Source of the DNA: Mycobacterium spongiae
GTDB lineage: Bacteria; Actinomycetota; Actinomycetes; Mycobacteriales; Mycobacteriaceae
NCBI RefSeq assembly: GCF_018278905.1
Contig: NZ_CP046600.1
Span: 124,001 to 188,000, forward strand
Direction of reading: 5' to 3'
Length of the DNA stretch: 64,000 nucleotides
A program made the position numbers and the translations under genes. Numbering within the stretch: the first letter of the stretch is position 1; every line of letters begins with the position of its first letter. Shown here one piece after another: positions 45,491 through 54,223 of the stretch. Under the pieces are notes generated by a model, which ran no database searches, had not been told where the DNA came from, and worked only from the letters and a program-made list of their open reading frames with translations.

Positions 45491-47389
45491 CTACCCAGGC
45501 GTTCCGGGTGTGCCGAAGAGCTGCCCACCGGTGCCGCCGCTGCCAATGGCCCCGGTCGGCATGCCAGCGCCAGCGGCGCCGCCGTTGCCGCCGTTGCCAA
45601 TCAGTTGAGCGCTGCCGCCGGTGCCGCCGTTACCGCCGCCGGCATCGGTGCCGCCGTCAACGCCGCTGCCGCCGTGCCCGCCGTCGCCGCCGTCGCCGCC
45701 GTCTCCAGACAGCTGCCCACCGGTCCCGCCGGCGGCCCCGTTGCCGCCGTTGCCGCCGTCGCCGCCGTTGCCCCGGCCGGCGAAGCCGCCGGATCCGCCG
45801 CGGCCGCCGTTGCCGCCGTTGCCGCCATTGCCGGACAGCTGCCCACCGCTCCCGCCGGCGGCGCCATCACCGCCGCCGCCGCCATTGCCTGCGGCGCCAC
45901 CCTTGCCGGGGTTGCCGTCGCCGCCGCGCCCGCCGTCGCCGCCGCCAGCGCCGTTGCCGCCGTTGCCGGACAGCAGTCCGCCGGTCCCGCCGCCGGCGCC
46001 ATCGCCTCCGTCACCGCCTTTCCCGCCGCCGGCGCCGCCGAAACCGCCGTTGCCGCCGCGCCCACCGGTGCCGCCGTCGCCGCCGTCGCTGAACAGCGCC
46101 CCGCCCGCGCCGCCGACGGCCCCGATGCCGCCGGTGCCGCCGGTGCCGCCCACGCCGCTGTTGTTGCCGTCGCCGGCGTTGCCGCCGTGCGCGCCGGTGC
46201 CGCCGCTGCCGCCGTCGCCAGACACCGCCCCGCCGTTGCCGCCGGCAGCGCCGTTGCCGCCGTTGCCTCCATTTCCGCCGTCGACGTCATTGCCGCCGGC
46301 GACTAAGCCGCCGCGCCCGCCGTCGCCGCCGCTGCCGCCGTCGCCAAACAGCGAACCGCCGGTGCCGCCGACAGCGCCGTCGCCGCCGTCGCCGCCGTCG
46401 CCGCCATCAATGAAGCCGCCCAGACCGCCGTTGCCGCCGTCGCCGCCGCTGCCGCCGTCGCCGAACAGCCAGCCGCCGCTTCCGCCAGCCGCGCCATCGC
46501 CGCCATTGCCGCCGTCGCCTCGGCTGCCGAGAGCGTCGCCGGTGCCGCCCTGGCCGCCGTAACCTCCGTGGCCACCGTTGCCGAACAGCCACCCGCCGTC
46601 GCCACCCACAGCGCCGTCGCCACCGACGCCGCCGGCGTCGCCGGCGCCGCCCGCTCCGTTGCCGGCCGCTCCGCCGTTGCCCCCGGCCCCGCCGGCGCCA
46701 AACAGCCCGGCGGCGCCACCCGCACCACCGTTGCCGCCCATGCCGCCGGATCCGGCGGCACCGCTGCCATCACTGCCACCGGTGCCGCCGATACCGCCGT
46801 TGCCGCCGTGACCAAACAGCCATCCGCCGCGCCCACCGGCGCCCCCGGCGCCACCGGCCGCACCCGTGGCGCCGGTCGGGCTGAAGCCGGCCCCGCCGGC
46901 CCCGCCGTTACCGATCAGCCCGGCATCACCGCCGTCGCCGCCGGGTCCGCCGCTCCCGCCGTTGCCGAACAGCAAACCGCCATCGCCGCCGGCTTGCCCG
47001 AGCGCCGTCCCGTTGGCGCCGTTGCCGATCAGCGGGCGCCCCAACAACGTCTGGGTGGGCGCGTTGATCAACGCCAGCACATCGTGCTCGACGTTGTGCA
47101 GCGCAACGTTGGCGGCCTCGGCTCCCGCATAGGAACCTCCTGCGCTGGCTAAGGCCTGCACGAACTGCTCATAAAACCCGGCCATCTGGCTGCTGAGTGC
47201 TTGGTATTCCGCGGCGTGGCCCGAAAATAGCGCCGCGATAGCCGCTGATACCTCATCACCACCGGCGGCCAGCACCAGCGCCGTCGGGGCTGCCGCAGCC
47301 GAGTTCGCCGCACTCAGCGCCGACTCGATCCCCCGGAGATCCGTGGCCGCTTCCACCAGCGCCTCCGGGACCGCCACCACGTACGACAT
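45491..47389 (-). CDS. PE_PGRS family protein (complete)
   Basis: 632 residues. ATG 47389 follows AAGGAACAGCG. The PE domain is [20 protein letters not shown] to about residue 95, followed by [13 protein letters not shown], and then about 500 residues of PGRS repeats with recurring WLFGNGG and QLSGNGG units. It ends with [11 protein letters not shown] and a TAG/TGA region at 45491. It is presumed exported by ESX-5 to the cell surface. Confidence 0.95.
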   Translation of the reverse strand: MSYVVAVPEALVEAATDLRGIESALSAANSAAAAPTALVLAAGGDEVSAAIAALFSGHAAEYQALSSQMAGFYEQFVQALASAGGSYAGAEAANVALHNVEHDVLALINAPTQTLLGRPLIGNGANGTALGQAGGDGGLLFGNGGSGGPGGDGGDAGLIGNGGAGGAGFSPTGATGAAGGAGGAGGRGGWLFGHGGNGGIGGTGGSDGSGAAGSGGMGGNGGAGGAAGLFGAGGAGGNGGAAGNGAGGAGDAGGVGGDGAVGGDGGWLFGNGGHGGYGGQGGTGDALGSRGDGGNGGDGAAGGSGGWLFGDGGSGGDGGNGGLGGFIDGGDGGDGGDGAVGGTGGSLFGDGGSGGDGGRGGLVAGGNDVDGGNGGNGGNGAAGGNGGAVSGDGGSGGTGAHGGNAGDGNNSGVGGTGGTGGIGAVGGAGGALFSDGGDGGTGGRGGNGGFGGAGGGKGGDGGDGAGGGTGGLLSGNGGNGAGGGDGGRGGDGNPGKGGAAGNGGGGGDGAAGGSGGQLSGNGGNGGNGGRGGSGGFAGRGNGGDGGNGGNGAAGGTGGQLSGDGGDGGDGGHGGSGVDGGTDAGGGNGGTGGSAQLIGNGGNGGAAGAGMPTGAIGSGGTGGQLFGTPGTPG

Positions 47390-47703
47390 CGCTGTTCCTT
47401 CCCACCTGGTCGACATTCGACGCGCGCTCCCGCGCGATACCGCTAGCAGCGTCGGCGCAACGACAAGCGCCTGTCCGCGGTCCAAGCGGCCCAACAAGTG
47501 GTGCCGAACCTATAAAGCCGGCTACCGACCCCGGCGTAAAAAGTGCTGTTTAGAGGTCATATTGCCCAGAAGTCCCCGTTCTGCTGGGCACTCTGCACTG
47601 TGCACAGTGCACACTCCGCCGACGCGCTCCCGCTGGCGCCGCGGAACTCCGGAAGCGATCACAGGTAGCCCCGATGCCATGAACCCGGCTGTCACGGTTC
47701 ACA
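47390..47703. other. divergent intergenic region between PE_PGRS and thrE
   Basis: 314 bases with no convincing gene. It holds the 18-bp palindrome at 47594-47611 and AT-rich patches suitable for two promoters. Confidence 0.5.
47594..47611. promoter_or_regulatory. perfect 18-bp palindrome (TGCACTGTGCACAGTGCA)
   Basis: Perfect self-complementary sequence roughly 90 bases upstream of thrE and 205 upstream of the PE_PGRS start. A regulator-binding site is likely; which regulator is not known. Confidence 0.6.
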
Positions 47704-49050
47704 ATGCCTGATGTGACGCCTGCGATGACAACCGGCGAAGCGGGGGGGTGGCCGCGGCGCCTGTGGCGGGCTGTGCGCAAAGAGGAGCTGCCACCGCCGG
47801 TGGCGCCACCGGACACGTTCTCAGCTGACGAGATCGCGGTCATGTTGCGCAGTCTCGGGATTGCAATGCTCGAGGTGGGCCAACCGACCAACATGGTCAG
47901 CGCCCGATTAGTGCTGATTGCGTCGCGCTATACCACCAGCACGGTGCGGCTCGCGGTGTTGCCGACGGTGATCATGGTCAAGGTCGACAACGGTCCAGCC
48001 ACCGAAGTGGACGAATCGAACCAAGCGACGGTGCGTCTCGATCAGGCCGGCGCGATCTCCGACGTCGTACAGCTGGCGGAGGCCGGCGCGATTGCTCCGG
48101 GCGACGCGGTCGCTGCGGTGACTGCCGTGCGTGAGCTGCCGAGTCGGTTCGGCTCTGCCACAACAATCTTCGGCCATGCGATGGCGACTATCGGTTTCGG
48201 GTTGATGCTCAATCCGACATGGAAGGCGCTCCTGGCCTACGCGGTGCTCGGCGCAGTGGGTGGTCTGGCGCTTGCTATTGGTCGACAGTTCAGCTGGTTC
48301 GGGCCCATCCAGGCGACGGTGTCGGCGTTTCTGGTCTCGTTCTTGGCGATCGATTTTTTTGCCGGTGCTGCCAACGAAGGACTGCTTCGCATCATCGCGC
48401 CCCCGCTGATCGCCCTGCTTCCTGGCTTTTCGCTCACGACCGGGGCCATCGAGCTTGCCAGCGGGCAGATGATCGCGGGCGCCTCCCGGTTGGTTTACGG
48501 TGTCGCGCAGTTGATGCTGTTGGCCGCGGGTGTGGCGCTGGGCGTTCGCCTGGTCGGGTTGCCGAGCCCGCATCAACCGTCGGCGGCGATGGGGGAGTGG
48601 TCGTTGTATCTCGCGATTGTGGTGATGGCGATCGGCATGTACCTGTACTTGTCCGCTCCGCGTGGGTCACTGATCTGGTTGGTGATGGGGCTCGGCGTAG
48701 CCGTGATCGCGCAAGACCTCAGCGGCATGTTTGTGGATCAGGCCATGTCCGGTGCACTGGGGGCCTTCATTGCTGTCCCGTTTGCGATGTTCGCGTCCGG
48801 CTTTAGGTCAGCCCCGCCGCGGATGGTGATGCTCTTGACCGTGTTCTGGGGCCTGGTACCGGGCGCGTTGAGTTTCATCCGGTTCACCCAAAGAGCCGCC
48901 AGCGACACGGTTTCGGTCAGCACGTTGGCGGACACCGGCGTGGCTATTTTCGCTATCGCCCTCGGCACGCTCATCGGATTTAGCCTGTTCCGGCGACTCG
49001 CGACGAGTGTCCGGACCCAGGGTGCGGTCGCCCTCGGGAACGCCGTCTAG
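47704..49050 (+). CDS. thrE: threonine/serine exporter, ThrE family
   Basis: 448 residues. The N-terminal cytoplasmic domain (SADEIAVMLRSLGIAMLEVG, QPTNMVSARL) and the ten-helix membrane region with FAGAANEGLLRIIAPPLIAL and GFSLTTGAIELASGQ, then a second half with GALGAFIAVPFAMFASG, are the ThrE (two-part DUF1212/DUF3815 fused) architecture. It exports small neutral amino acids. It converges with the GlxA-type regulator with only two bases between the stops. Confidence 0.92.
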   Translation: MPDVTPAMTTGEAGGWPRRLWRAVRKEELPPPVAPPDTFSADEIAVMLRSLGIAMLEVGQPTNMVSARLVLIASRYTTSTVRLAVLPTVIMVKVDNGPATEVDESNQATVRLDQAGAISDVVQLAEAGAIAPGDAVAAVTAVRELPSRFGSATTIFGHAMATIGFGLMLNPTWKALLAYAVLGAVGGLALAIGRQFSWFGPIQATVSAFLVSFLAIDFFAGAANEGLLRIIAPPLIALLPGFSLTTGAIELASGQMIAGASRLVYGVAQLMLLAAGVALGVRLVGLPSPHQPSAAMGEWSLYLAIVVMAIGMYLYLSAPRGSLIWLVMGLGVAVIAQDLSGMFVDQAMSGALGAFIAVPFAMFASGFRSAPPRMVMLLTVFWGLVPGALSFIRFTQRAASDTVSVSTLADTGVAIFAIALGTLIGFSLFRRLATSVRTQGAVALGNAV

Positions 49051-49052
49051 CA

Positions 49053-50066
49053 CTATGACGTCGGCAGCTGGCCGGCCGCGTAGGTGTTGCGGTATTGGCG
49101 CGGCGATATTCCGGCGGCTTGCCGGAAGGCGCGTCGAAAGGCTGCAGGGTCCAGGTATCCGGTGGCGGCCCGGATGTGCTCGATCGGCTTGTCGGTGGTC
49201 TCCAGGAGTTTCTTCGCCAAGAGGATTCTGGCTTGCTGCACATAGCTGGTCACGCTGCTGTTTGTGGCGGCGTGGAACCGCCTGGCCAGGGTGCGTGGGC
49301 TGACGCCGAACATGCGGGCGAGCAGGTCGGATCGAATGGGTGACGCCAGGTGGGTGTCGATGTAGTGCTGCACCGCCAACACGAGTTCGTCGCCGTGCTC
49401 GCGCACTGGGGTGAACGCCAGATAGGGCAGTTGACTGACCCGCCCGCCGTCGATGAGCAGCACCTTGCGTGCCAGCGCGGCGCGCTCATGGCCTCCGAAA
49501 CGTTCGACGAGATAGATCACCAGAGACAGGAAGGTGGTGGCACCACCGCAGGTGATCACATCGCCGGCGTCGACGATCAGTCGGTCGCTACTGACCTTGA
49601 CTGCCGGATATCGCGATCGCAGCATGTCGGCGAACATCCAGTGTGTGGTGGCCGGTCGCCCGTCGAGTAGGCCAGCCTCCGCGAGCAGGAATGCGCCGAT
49701 GCACGAGGACGCCACCCGGGCTCCGTCGGCGTGCCATTTCCTAAGCCAGGACGCCCAATCCTGGTTACTGGCAAGTGAATCCAGCAGATGCTCATCGTCG
49801 AAGGCGGGCACCACGACAAGTTGGGGTGAAGCGAGATCGCGCGCCGGGCAGTGGGGTTGCAGCACGATTCCGTCGCGGCAGCGCACCGGCGTGGAGTCCA
49901 ACCCGACTAGGGTGATGTCGAATAGCGGCGTCCAATCTTGGCCCGCGGCCAGTCGCCAGGCGCGGTCGGCTTTGGCCAGCACGTCCATGAATCCGGCCGG
50001 CCCGATGGAGGCTCCGCCGGACAGCGCCAGGACAGCGACCGACAACACGCTGCGAGCGTATGCCAA
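49053..50066 (-). CDS. GlxA-type transcriptional regulator (DJ-1/PfpI domain + AraC HTH)
   Basis: 337 residues. Residues ~1-190 are a DJ-1/PfpI-like domain (SVAVLALSGGASIGPAGFMD, VASSCIGAFLLAEAGLLDGR with the nucleophile elbow Cys). Residues ~230-330 hold two AraC HTH motifs (SDLLARMFGVSPRTLARRFH and EHIRAATGYLDPAAFRRAFR). Starts TTG 50066 or GTG 50048; neither has a clear ribosome binding site. Divergent from the small hypothetical gene at 50227. Confidence 0.9.
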   Translation of the reverse strand: MAYARSVLSVAVLALSGGASIGPAGFMDVLAKADRAWRLAAGQDWTPLFDITLVGLDSTPVRCRDGIVLQPHCPARDLASPQLVVVPAFDDEHLLDSLASNQDWASWLRKWHADGARVASSCIGAFLLAEAGLLDGRPATTHWMFADMLRSRYPAVKVSSDRLIVDAGDVITCGGATTFLSLVIYLVERFGGHERAALARKVLLIDGGRVSQLPYLAFTPVREHGDELVLAVQHYIDTHLASPIRSDLLARMFGVSPRTLARRFHAATNSSVTSYVQQARILLAKKLLETTDKPIEHIRAATGYLDPAAFRRAFRQAAGISPRQYRNTYAAGQLPTS

Positions 50067-50226
50067 AGCGAAGTGGCCGGTCGTGCGCTGGCCGAATCGG
50101 CACGGAAGTTGTCCGATCCGCCCCTCATGGTGTCTGGCTCGTCAAAGCTAGCTTTGCCTTTGCCCCCAAGGCCGCCCCGGCCCTCAGCCGTAAGGTGGCT
50201 CCGCGGCAACGAAGGAAGGAAGACTC

Positions 50227-50649
50227 ATGGCATCGACGCAACAGGCTGAGACGGTGGAAGTCGGGCGCAACCCGTGGAGCGTGGTTGTGCATCATCCGCG
50301 GTGGCGGACGCTGGAGTTGCGTTGGCTGCCCGGTGGCATGACGGATGCCGACTTCAAGGAGACTCTTGAGTTGTTCGCAACACTCGGTGAACAGCACACG
50401 CCACAATTCATGATCATCGACGCCATCGAGTTCCGCCACGAATTCGGCCCGGGGGTGGCGGAATGGCGCGACGAGAAGATCATCCCCCGCTACAACACGG
50501 CCGGGGTCGAGAAGTTCGCCTTCCTGGTCGGCGAGGGCTTTCCCGGGACGGTTGAATCCGGAGGACAACCCGGTGTGGAGGGCCCGGCGAGCTTTCCGAC
50601 CGGTTGGTTTGCCACCCGCGAACGCGCCTATCAATGGCTAGCCGGATAG
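50227..50649 (+). CDS. conserved hypothetical protein, STAS/SpoIIAA-like pattern
   Basis: 140 residues. NPWSVVVHHPRWRTLELRWL, then MTDADFKETLELFATLGEQH and TPQFMIIDAIEFRHEF, FAFLVGEGFPG, suggest alternating beta-strands and helices like a SpoIIAA/STAS domain. No catalytic motif is seen. GAAGGAAGACTC precedes the ATG. It is divergent from the GlxA-type regulator and could be its target. Confidence 0.72.
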   Translation: MASTQQAETVEVGRNPWSVVVHHPRWRTLELRWLPGGMTDADFKETLELFATLGEQHTPQFMIIDAIEFRHEFGPGVAEWRDEKIIPRYNTAGVEKFAFLVGEGFPGTVESGGQPGVEGPASFPTGWFATRERAYQWLAG

Positions 50650-50699
50650 CCACCGCGACATGCGCCACTAGCGCCCCGCGGTGCGGTCCCACGTTCAGC

Positions 50700-50830
50700 T
50701 AGGCCGCCCACACCGGCCAGGCTTACTTTGAAGTTCTCGACTTGCCGATCGCCGGCCTCGCCGCTGAGCTGGTACCAGACTTCCCAGATGGTGCTGGATT
50801 GCTCGATGACGATTGGGATTTCCGAATCGA
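50700..50830 (-). pseudogene. relic of a thiolase 3' end
   Basis: The minus-strand frame reads IWEVWYQLSGEAGDRQVENF and KVSLAGVGGL, matching VWEICHHLRGEAGDRQIENA and KVGLAHVIGL of the intact thiolase 0.9 kb to the right. The matching DNA covers about 100 bases; nothing upstream continues in frame as a thiolase and the catalytic C-terminal cysteine motif is gone. It is a decayed duplicate or remnant. Confidence 0.72.
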
Positions 50831-51112
50831 CCCGCGGCGAGAACGCCAGACGCCAGCTGGTCCCGCAGGGCAACATACCCACGACGATGTCGTGGTCGCT
50901 CGACGGCTACGGTGACGATCGCCAAGGATTCCGCGGCCTTCGCAGTTCGCGGCCGCGAGGTCGGTCTACGGTGTTAAGGCTGCGGTATGTCCGCGATCGC
51001 AGGAATGTATGAAATGTCAGGAACCGGCGGCACTGCGGGGACTTCGGGCAACGCTGGGGGCGTTGATTCCTTTGCGGCGCTTGGGTTCTAGTGTGTCCAT
51101 ACGGGGTCAGTT

Positions 51113-51469
51113 TCAGTCGTCGCCGACAGCGGTGACGGCAATTGCCGACTTGATGCGCATGTACCGTTTCAGGAAGGTGCTCTCGTCGAGTCCTTTGCGC
51201 CTCAGCCAGCCGGTGACTTCGTAATGGCATTTGCTGGCATTGCATGAACGGCACACAGGCACAACGTTTTCCAGCGTATAGCGCCCACCTCGGGAGACCG
51301 GCAGCACGCAGTCGCGCTGCAGTGGCTCGCCTGTCGAGCCGCAGTAGGCACAGCCACCCCACGCAGCTTTGAGTGCGGCCCAATGCTCACCGCTGAGGTC
51401 GTGTTCCACACGCTGCATCCGGCGTTTGCGTCTGCGCGCATGTCTGGCCCGACGACCGCTCTTGACCAC
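51113..51469 (-). CDS. HNH-type endonuclease domain protein with altered motif
   Basis: 118 residues. The zinc-ribbon CAYC (40, 43) and CRSCN (73, 76) enclose RDCVLPVSRGG and LENVVPV. The usual catalytic His after Asp in HNH (DHVxPxSRGG) is Cys54 here. HNH nucleases cut DNA using this His, so activity is doubtful. The basic N-terminus (RRARHARRRKRR) may bind nucleic acid. The start at GTG 51469 is uncertain; ATG 51418 is an alternative. Confidence 0.8.
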   Translation of the reverse strand: MVKSGRRARHARRRKRRMQRVEHDLSGEHWAALKAAWGGCAYCGSTGEPLQRDCVLPVSRGGRYTLENVVPVCRSCNASKCHYEVTGWLRRKGLDESTFLKRYMRIKSAIAVTAVGDD

Positions 51470-51542
51470 GACCCCAGGTTATTGCACGCGGCCCAAAGCG
51501 GGGCGCTCCCGGGCGGTGAGTGGCGTGCGCCGTCCCGGCGAG

Positions 51543-52754
51543 CTAGGCAGCCGATTTTTCGAGGATGTGGACGCCGCACGCCGAGCCCAAACCGATGACA
51601 TGGGCCAGACCGACTTTGGCGTTCTCGATCTGCCGATCGCCGGCTTCCCCGCGGAGGTGGTGGCAGATCTCCCAGACGTTGGCGATGCCGGTGGCCGCGA
51701 TCGGGTGGCCCTTGGACTGCAGCCCGCCCGACACGTTGACGGGCGTCGAGCCGTCGCGCCACGGGGCGCCCGAGTTGAAGAAGTCGGCGGCGCCGCCCTC
51801 GTCGCACAGCATCAGATTGTCGTAGTGCACCAGCTCGGCGGTGGCGAAGCAGTCGTGCAGCTCGACCAGGTTCAGCTCGCTCGGCCCGACGCCAGCCTGT
51901 TCGTAGGCGGTCGCGGCGGCGTTGCGGGTCAACGTGTTGACATTCGGCAGCACCTGGCAGCCAGACTCGTACGGATCGGTTGTCAGCACCGACGCGGACA
52001 CTTTCACCGCGCGTCGACGCTGTTCCAGCGAGAGCGTCTGCAACGTCGCGCCGTTGCAAACGATCGCGGCCGCCGCGCCGTCGCAGTTGGCCGAGCACAT
52101 GGGCCTAGTGTTCGGGTAGGCGATCATCACGTCACTCATGATCTGCTCCAGCGTGAACTTCTTCTGGTAGGCCGCCAGCGGATTTAGCGTCGAGTGAGCG
52201 TGGTTTTTCTCGCTGATCTTGGCGAATAGCTCGAAGCTGGTGCCGCCGTACTTGTGGCCGTACTCGGCGCCGATCTGAGCGAACACACCGGGCATGGTTT
52301 CGGTGCCGATCCGTCCGTCGACCGGTGCGACTGCGCCGTAGCGGCCTGCAGGTTCCCAGACCTCGGCGTCTTTCTTCTTCCGCCCGCCGGCGCCCAGCAG
52401 CCCAGCGCCCGACAGTTTCTCAACGCCAACGGCCATGGCGTACTCGACCTCGCCCGCCTTGACGGCCAGGATGGCGGTCCGCAGCGCTGTGGCGCCGGTG
52501 GCGCAGGCGTTTGCGACGTTGTAGACGGGGATGCCGGTCTGGCCGATCTGCTTTTGAAGCTGTTGACCGAGACCGGCATTCGCGGCCATCAGGTTGCCGG
52601 CCGCCAACGCGCCGATGTCGGCCATGGTCAGGCCCGCGTCGGAGAGCGCTCCCATCGCAGCCTCGGCGGCCAGGTCAACGGTGTCGAGATCGGGGTGCTT
52701 GCCGAACTTGGTCATCCGGATGCCAAGGATCCAGATTTCGTCGCTGGCGCTCAT
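51543..52754 (-). CDS. thiolase, SCP-x/acetyl-CoA acetyltransferase-like (lipid-transfer type)
   Basis: 403 residues. The catalytic Cys84 is in NACATGATAL, His350 in SKGHPIAATG and Cys393 in GSACGVHIL; HDCFA is at 300. This order is that of SCP-x-type thiolases (for example the Rv1627c type). It would cleave or form 3-ketoacyl-CoA. GTAAGGAGTAGCGACG precedes the ATG. It follows the DUF35 partner gene by 37 bases. Confidence 0.93.
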   Translation of the reverse strand: MSASDEIWILGIRMTKFGKHPDLDTVDLAAEAAMGALSDAGLTMADIGALAAGNLMAANAGLGQQLQKQIGQTGIPVYNVANACATGATALRTAILAVKAGEVEYAMAVGVEKLSGAGLLGAGGRKKKDAEVWEPAGRYGAVAPVDGRIGTETMPGVFAQIGAEYGHKYGGTSFELFAKISEKNHAHSTLNPLAAYQKKFTLEQIMSDVMIAYPNTRPMCSANCDGAAAAIVCNGATLQTLSLEQRRRAVKVSASVLTTDPYESGCQVLPNVNTLTRNAAATAYEQAGVGPSELNLVELHDCFATAELVHYDNLMLCDEGGAADFFNSGAPWRDGSTPVNVSGGLQSKGHPIAATGIANVWEICHHLRGEAGDRQIENAKVGLAHVIGLGSACGVHILEKSAA

Positions 52755-52791
52755 CGTCGCTACTCCTTACAGGTGATCCGGTGGTGGTTGC

Positions 52792-53190
52792 TCAAGCCGC
52801 GGGCTCGAAGCCGAAGCCGATCGCCTCGGTGCCCTCGGAATCCGTGCCGATCGGGTAGGTCGTGAGCCGCACCTTCATGCCGTCGCGGATGTGCTCCGGA
52901 TCGGGCTCAACGTTGACCAGGTTGGCGCGGACCGGGGTGCCATCGCAGTCGACCACGGATGCCACGAACGGGGTGGGGATCCCCGGTGCGGCGAAGCTGA
53001 CGATCGTGAACGTGCGCACCGTGCCTTCGGTCGCGACCCGGACCGGCGTGAAGTCGGTCGAGAAGCAGCTGGCGCACGCGTTGCGCCGGTCGAAGAACCG
53101 GGCGCCGCAGTTGATGCACTCCCGCGCCATAAGGTGCGGTTCGCCGTCGTCAAGTATCAGATAGTCGACCAATGGGATCTGCCCCGCCAT
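52792..53190 (-). CDS. DUF35 zinc-ribbon/OB-fold protein, thiolase partner
   Basis: 132 residues. The zinc ribbon is CINCGARFFDRRNACASC (C-x2-C...C-x2-C), followed by an OB-fold (VRTFTIVSFAAPG, PFVASVVDCDG). Such proteins pair with SCP-x thiolases as acyl-CoA-binding subunits. The ATG 53190 follows GGAGGTTTCC; an earlier ATG (53205) is possible. It is the first gene of a two-gene operon with the thiolase. Confidence 0.9.
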   Translation of the reverse strand: MAGQIPLVDYLILDDGEPHLMARECINCGARFFDRRNACASCFSTDFTPVRVATEGTVRTFTIVSFAAPGIPTPFVASVVDCDGTPVRANLVNVEPDPEHIRDGMKVRLTTYPIGTDSEGTEAIGFGFEPAA

Positions 53191-54223
53191 GGAAACCTCC
53201 GTCATTCGTCCTACTGACCGTAGCGAGCGCTGGCGGGCTACGACAGATGCACCGCTCGCTATGACTCACGCTACCGGCCAACTGCTCACCGCGTCCCACA
53301 CTCGGGCTGGCCGAGGATCGCGGATGGGGCGAGACAGATGGAGCCCATGGCCTTGTCGCCCCGACAGTGGTGCTCGAAGCTGCCCGGGCGGGGGAGGGAA
53401 CGACCGGTGCTTACGGCGATGGCTTGGAGGATCGGCGAGCCACCTGAGCGACGGTCCTGACGTCTGACCGCGCCGGTAGCCGTCGCTCGGACGTTCCGCC
53501 GCAGCGCCACATCGCAGACATCGTCACTAGGGGGTTTGGTAGCAGAAACGTACGCGGCTCAACATCGAGACTAAGTGGCCGGTTCGGTACTGCTAGACCC
53601 AACGGTAATGCCCATCGAATCACGCATTGCCATTCAGCTAATCGTGAGTCTTAGCTGGGGTTTGGTGATGGCCGGCGCACTCGTGCCGGAGTTGGGTTTC
53701 TTCCGTACTCGCTTGGGCGGAGCGTCATACGAGACGGATCGAACTATCGCATCGGAAAAAAATCCGCGCGCGATATACAGACCGCGCGACTACCCACAGC
53801 GTCTTTCGTCGAGGTTCCGGTACTGGTCGTTGTGTCGCGACTGCGCCCCGGCGCGGAATTATTGTTGAGCGAATTGACGCGGCTCACCGCCCAGACGTCG
53901 TCCTGACCGCATCCTCGATCTCCTCGCCGAGCAACCAGTCACATTGACGACCAGCCAGGGTCAGTCGCCCGGCTCAAGGCGACCAAACACCCCCTAGGCA
54001 GAGACCGATCGGATCATTCTCGAGCCTCCAGCGATGCCAATGTCACGCTCGATCGGCCGGCGGGCTCGCTGTTCTAGATCCGCTGCCGATTGGTCCGCCG
54101 TCCCGACAGAGGGACACCAATCCATGACGGTCATCGGACCAGTCGCGCCGATGGTGCAGCAACGGTTGGCAATCCGACTCGGCCCGCTATCGACACCATC
54201 GTGGCGCCGTATGCCTCCAATGA
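53191..54223. other. intergenic, about 1 kb, no convincing gene
   Basis: Between the thiolase operon and the 3' end of the large PGRS gene. A GTG-started 97-residue frame (53575-53868, plus) has one hydrophobic stretch but no ribosome binding site or family resemblance. GC content looks lower than around it. No repeat seen. Confidence 0.45.

Noticed and set aside
53575..53868. 97-codon frame with one hydrophobic stretch
   Set aside because: Weak start, no family, atypical composition; left as intergenic.
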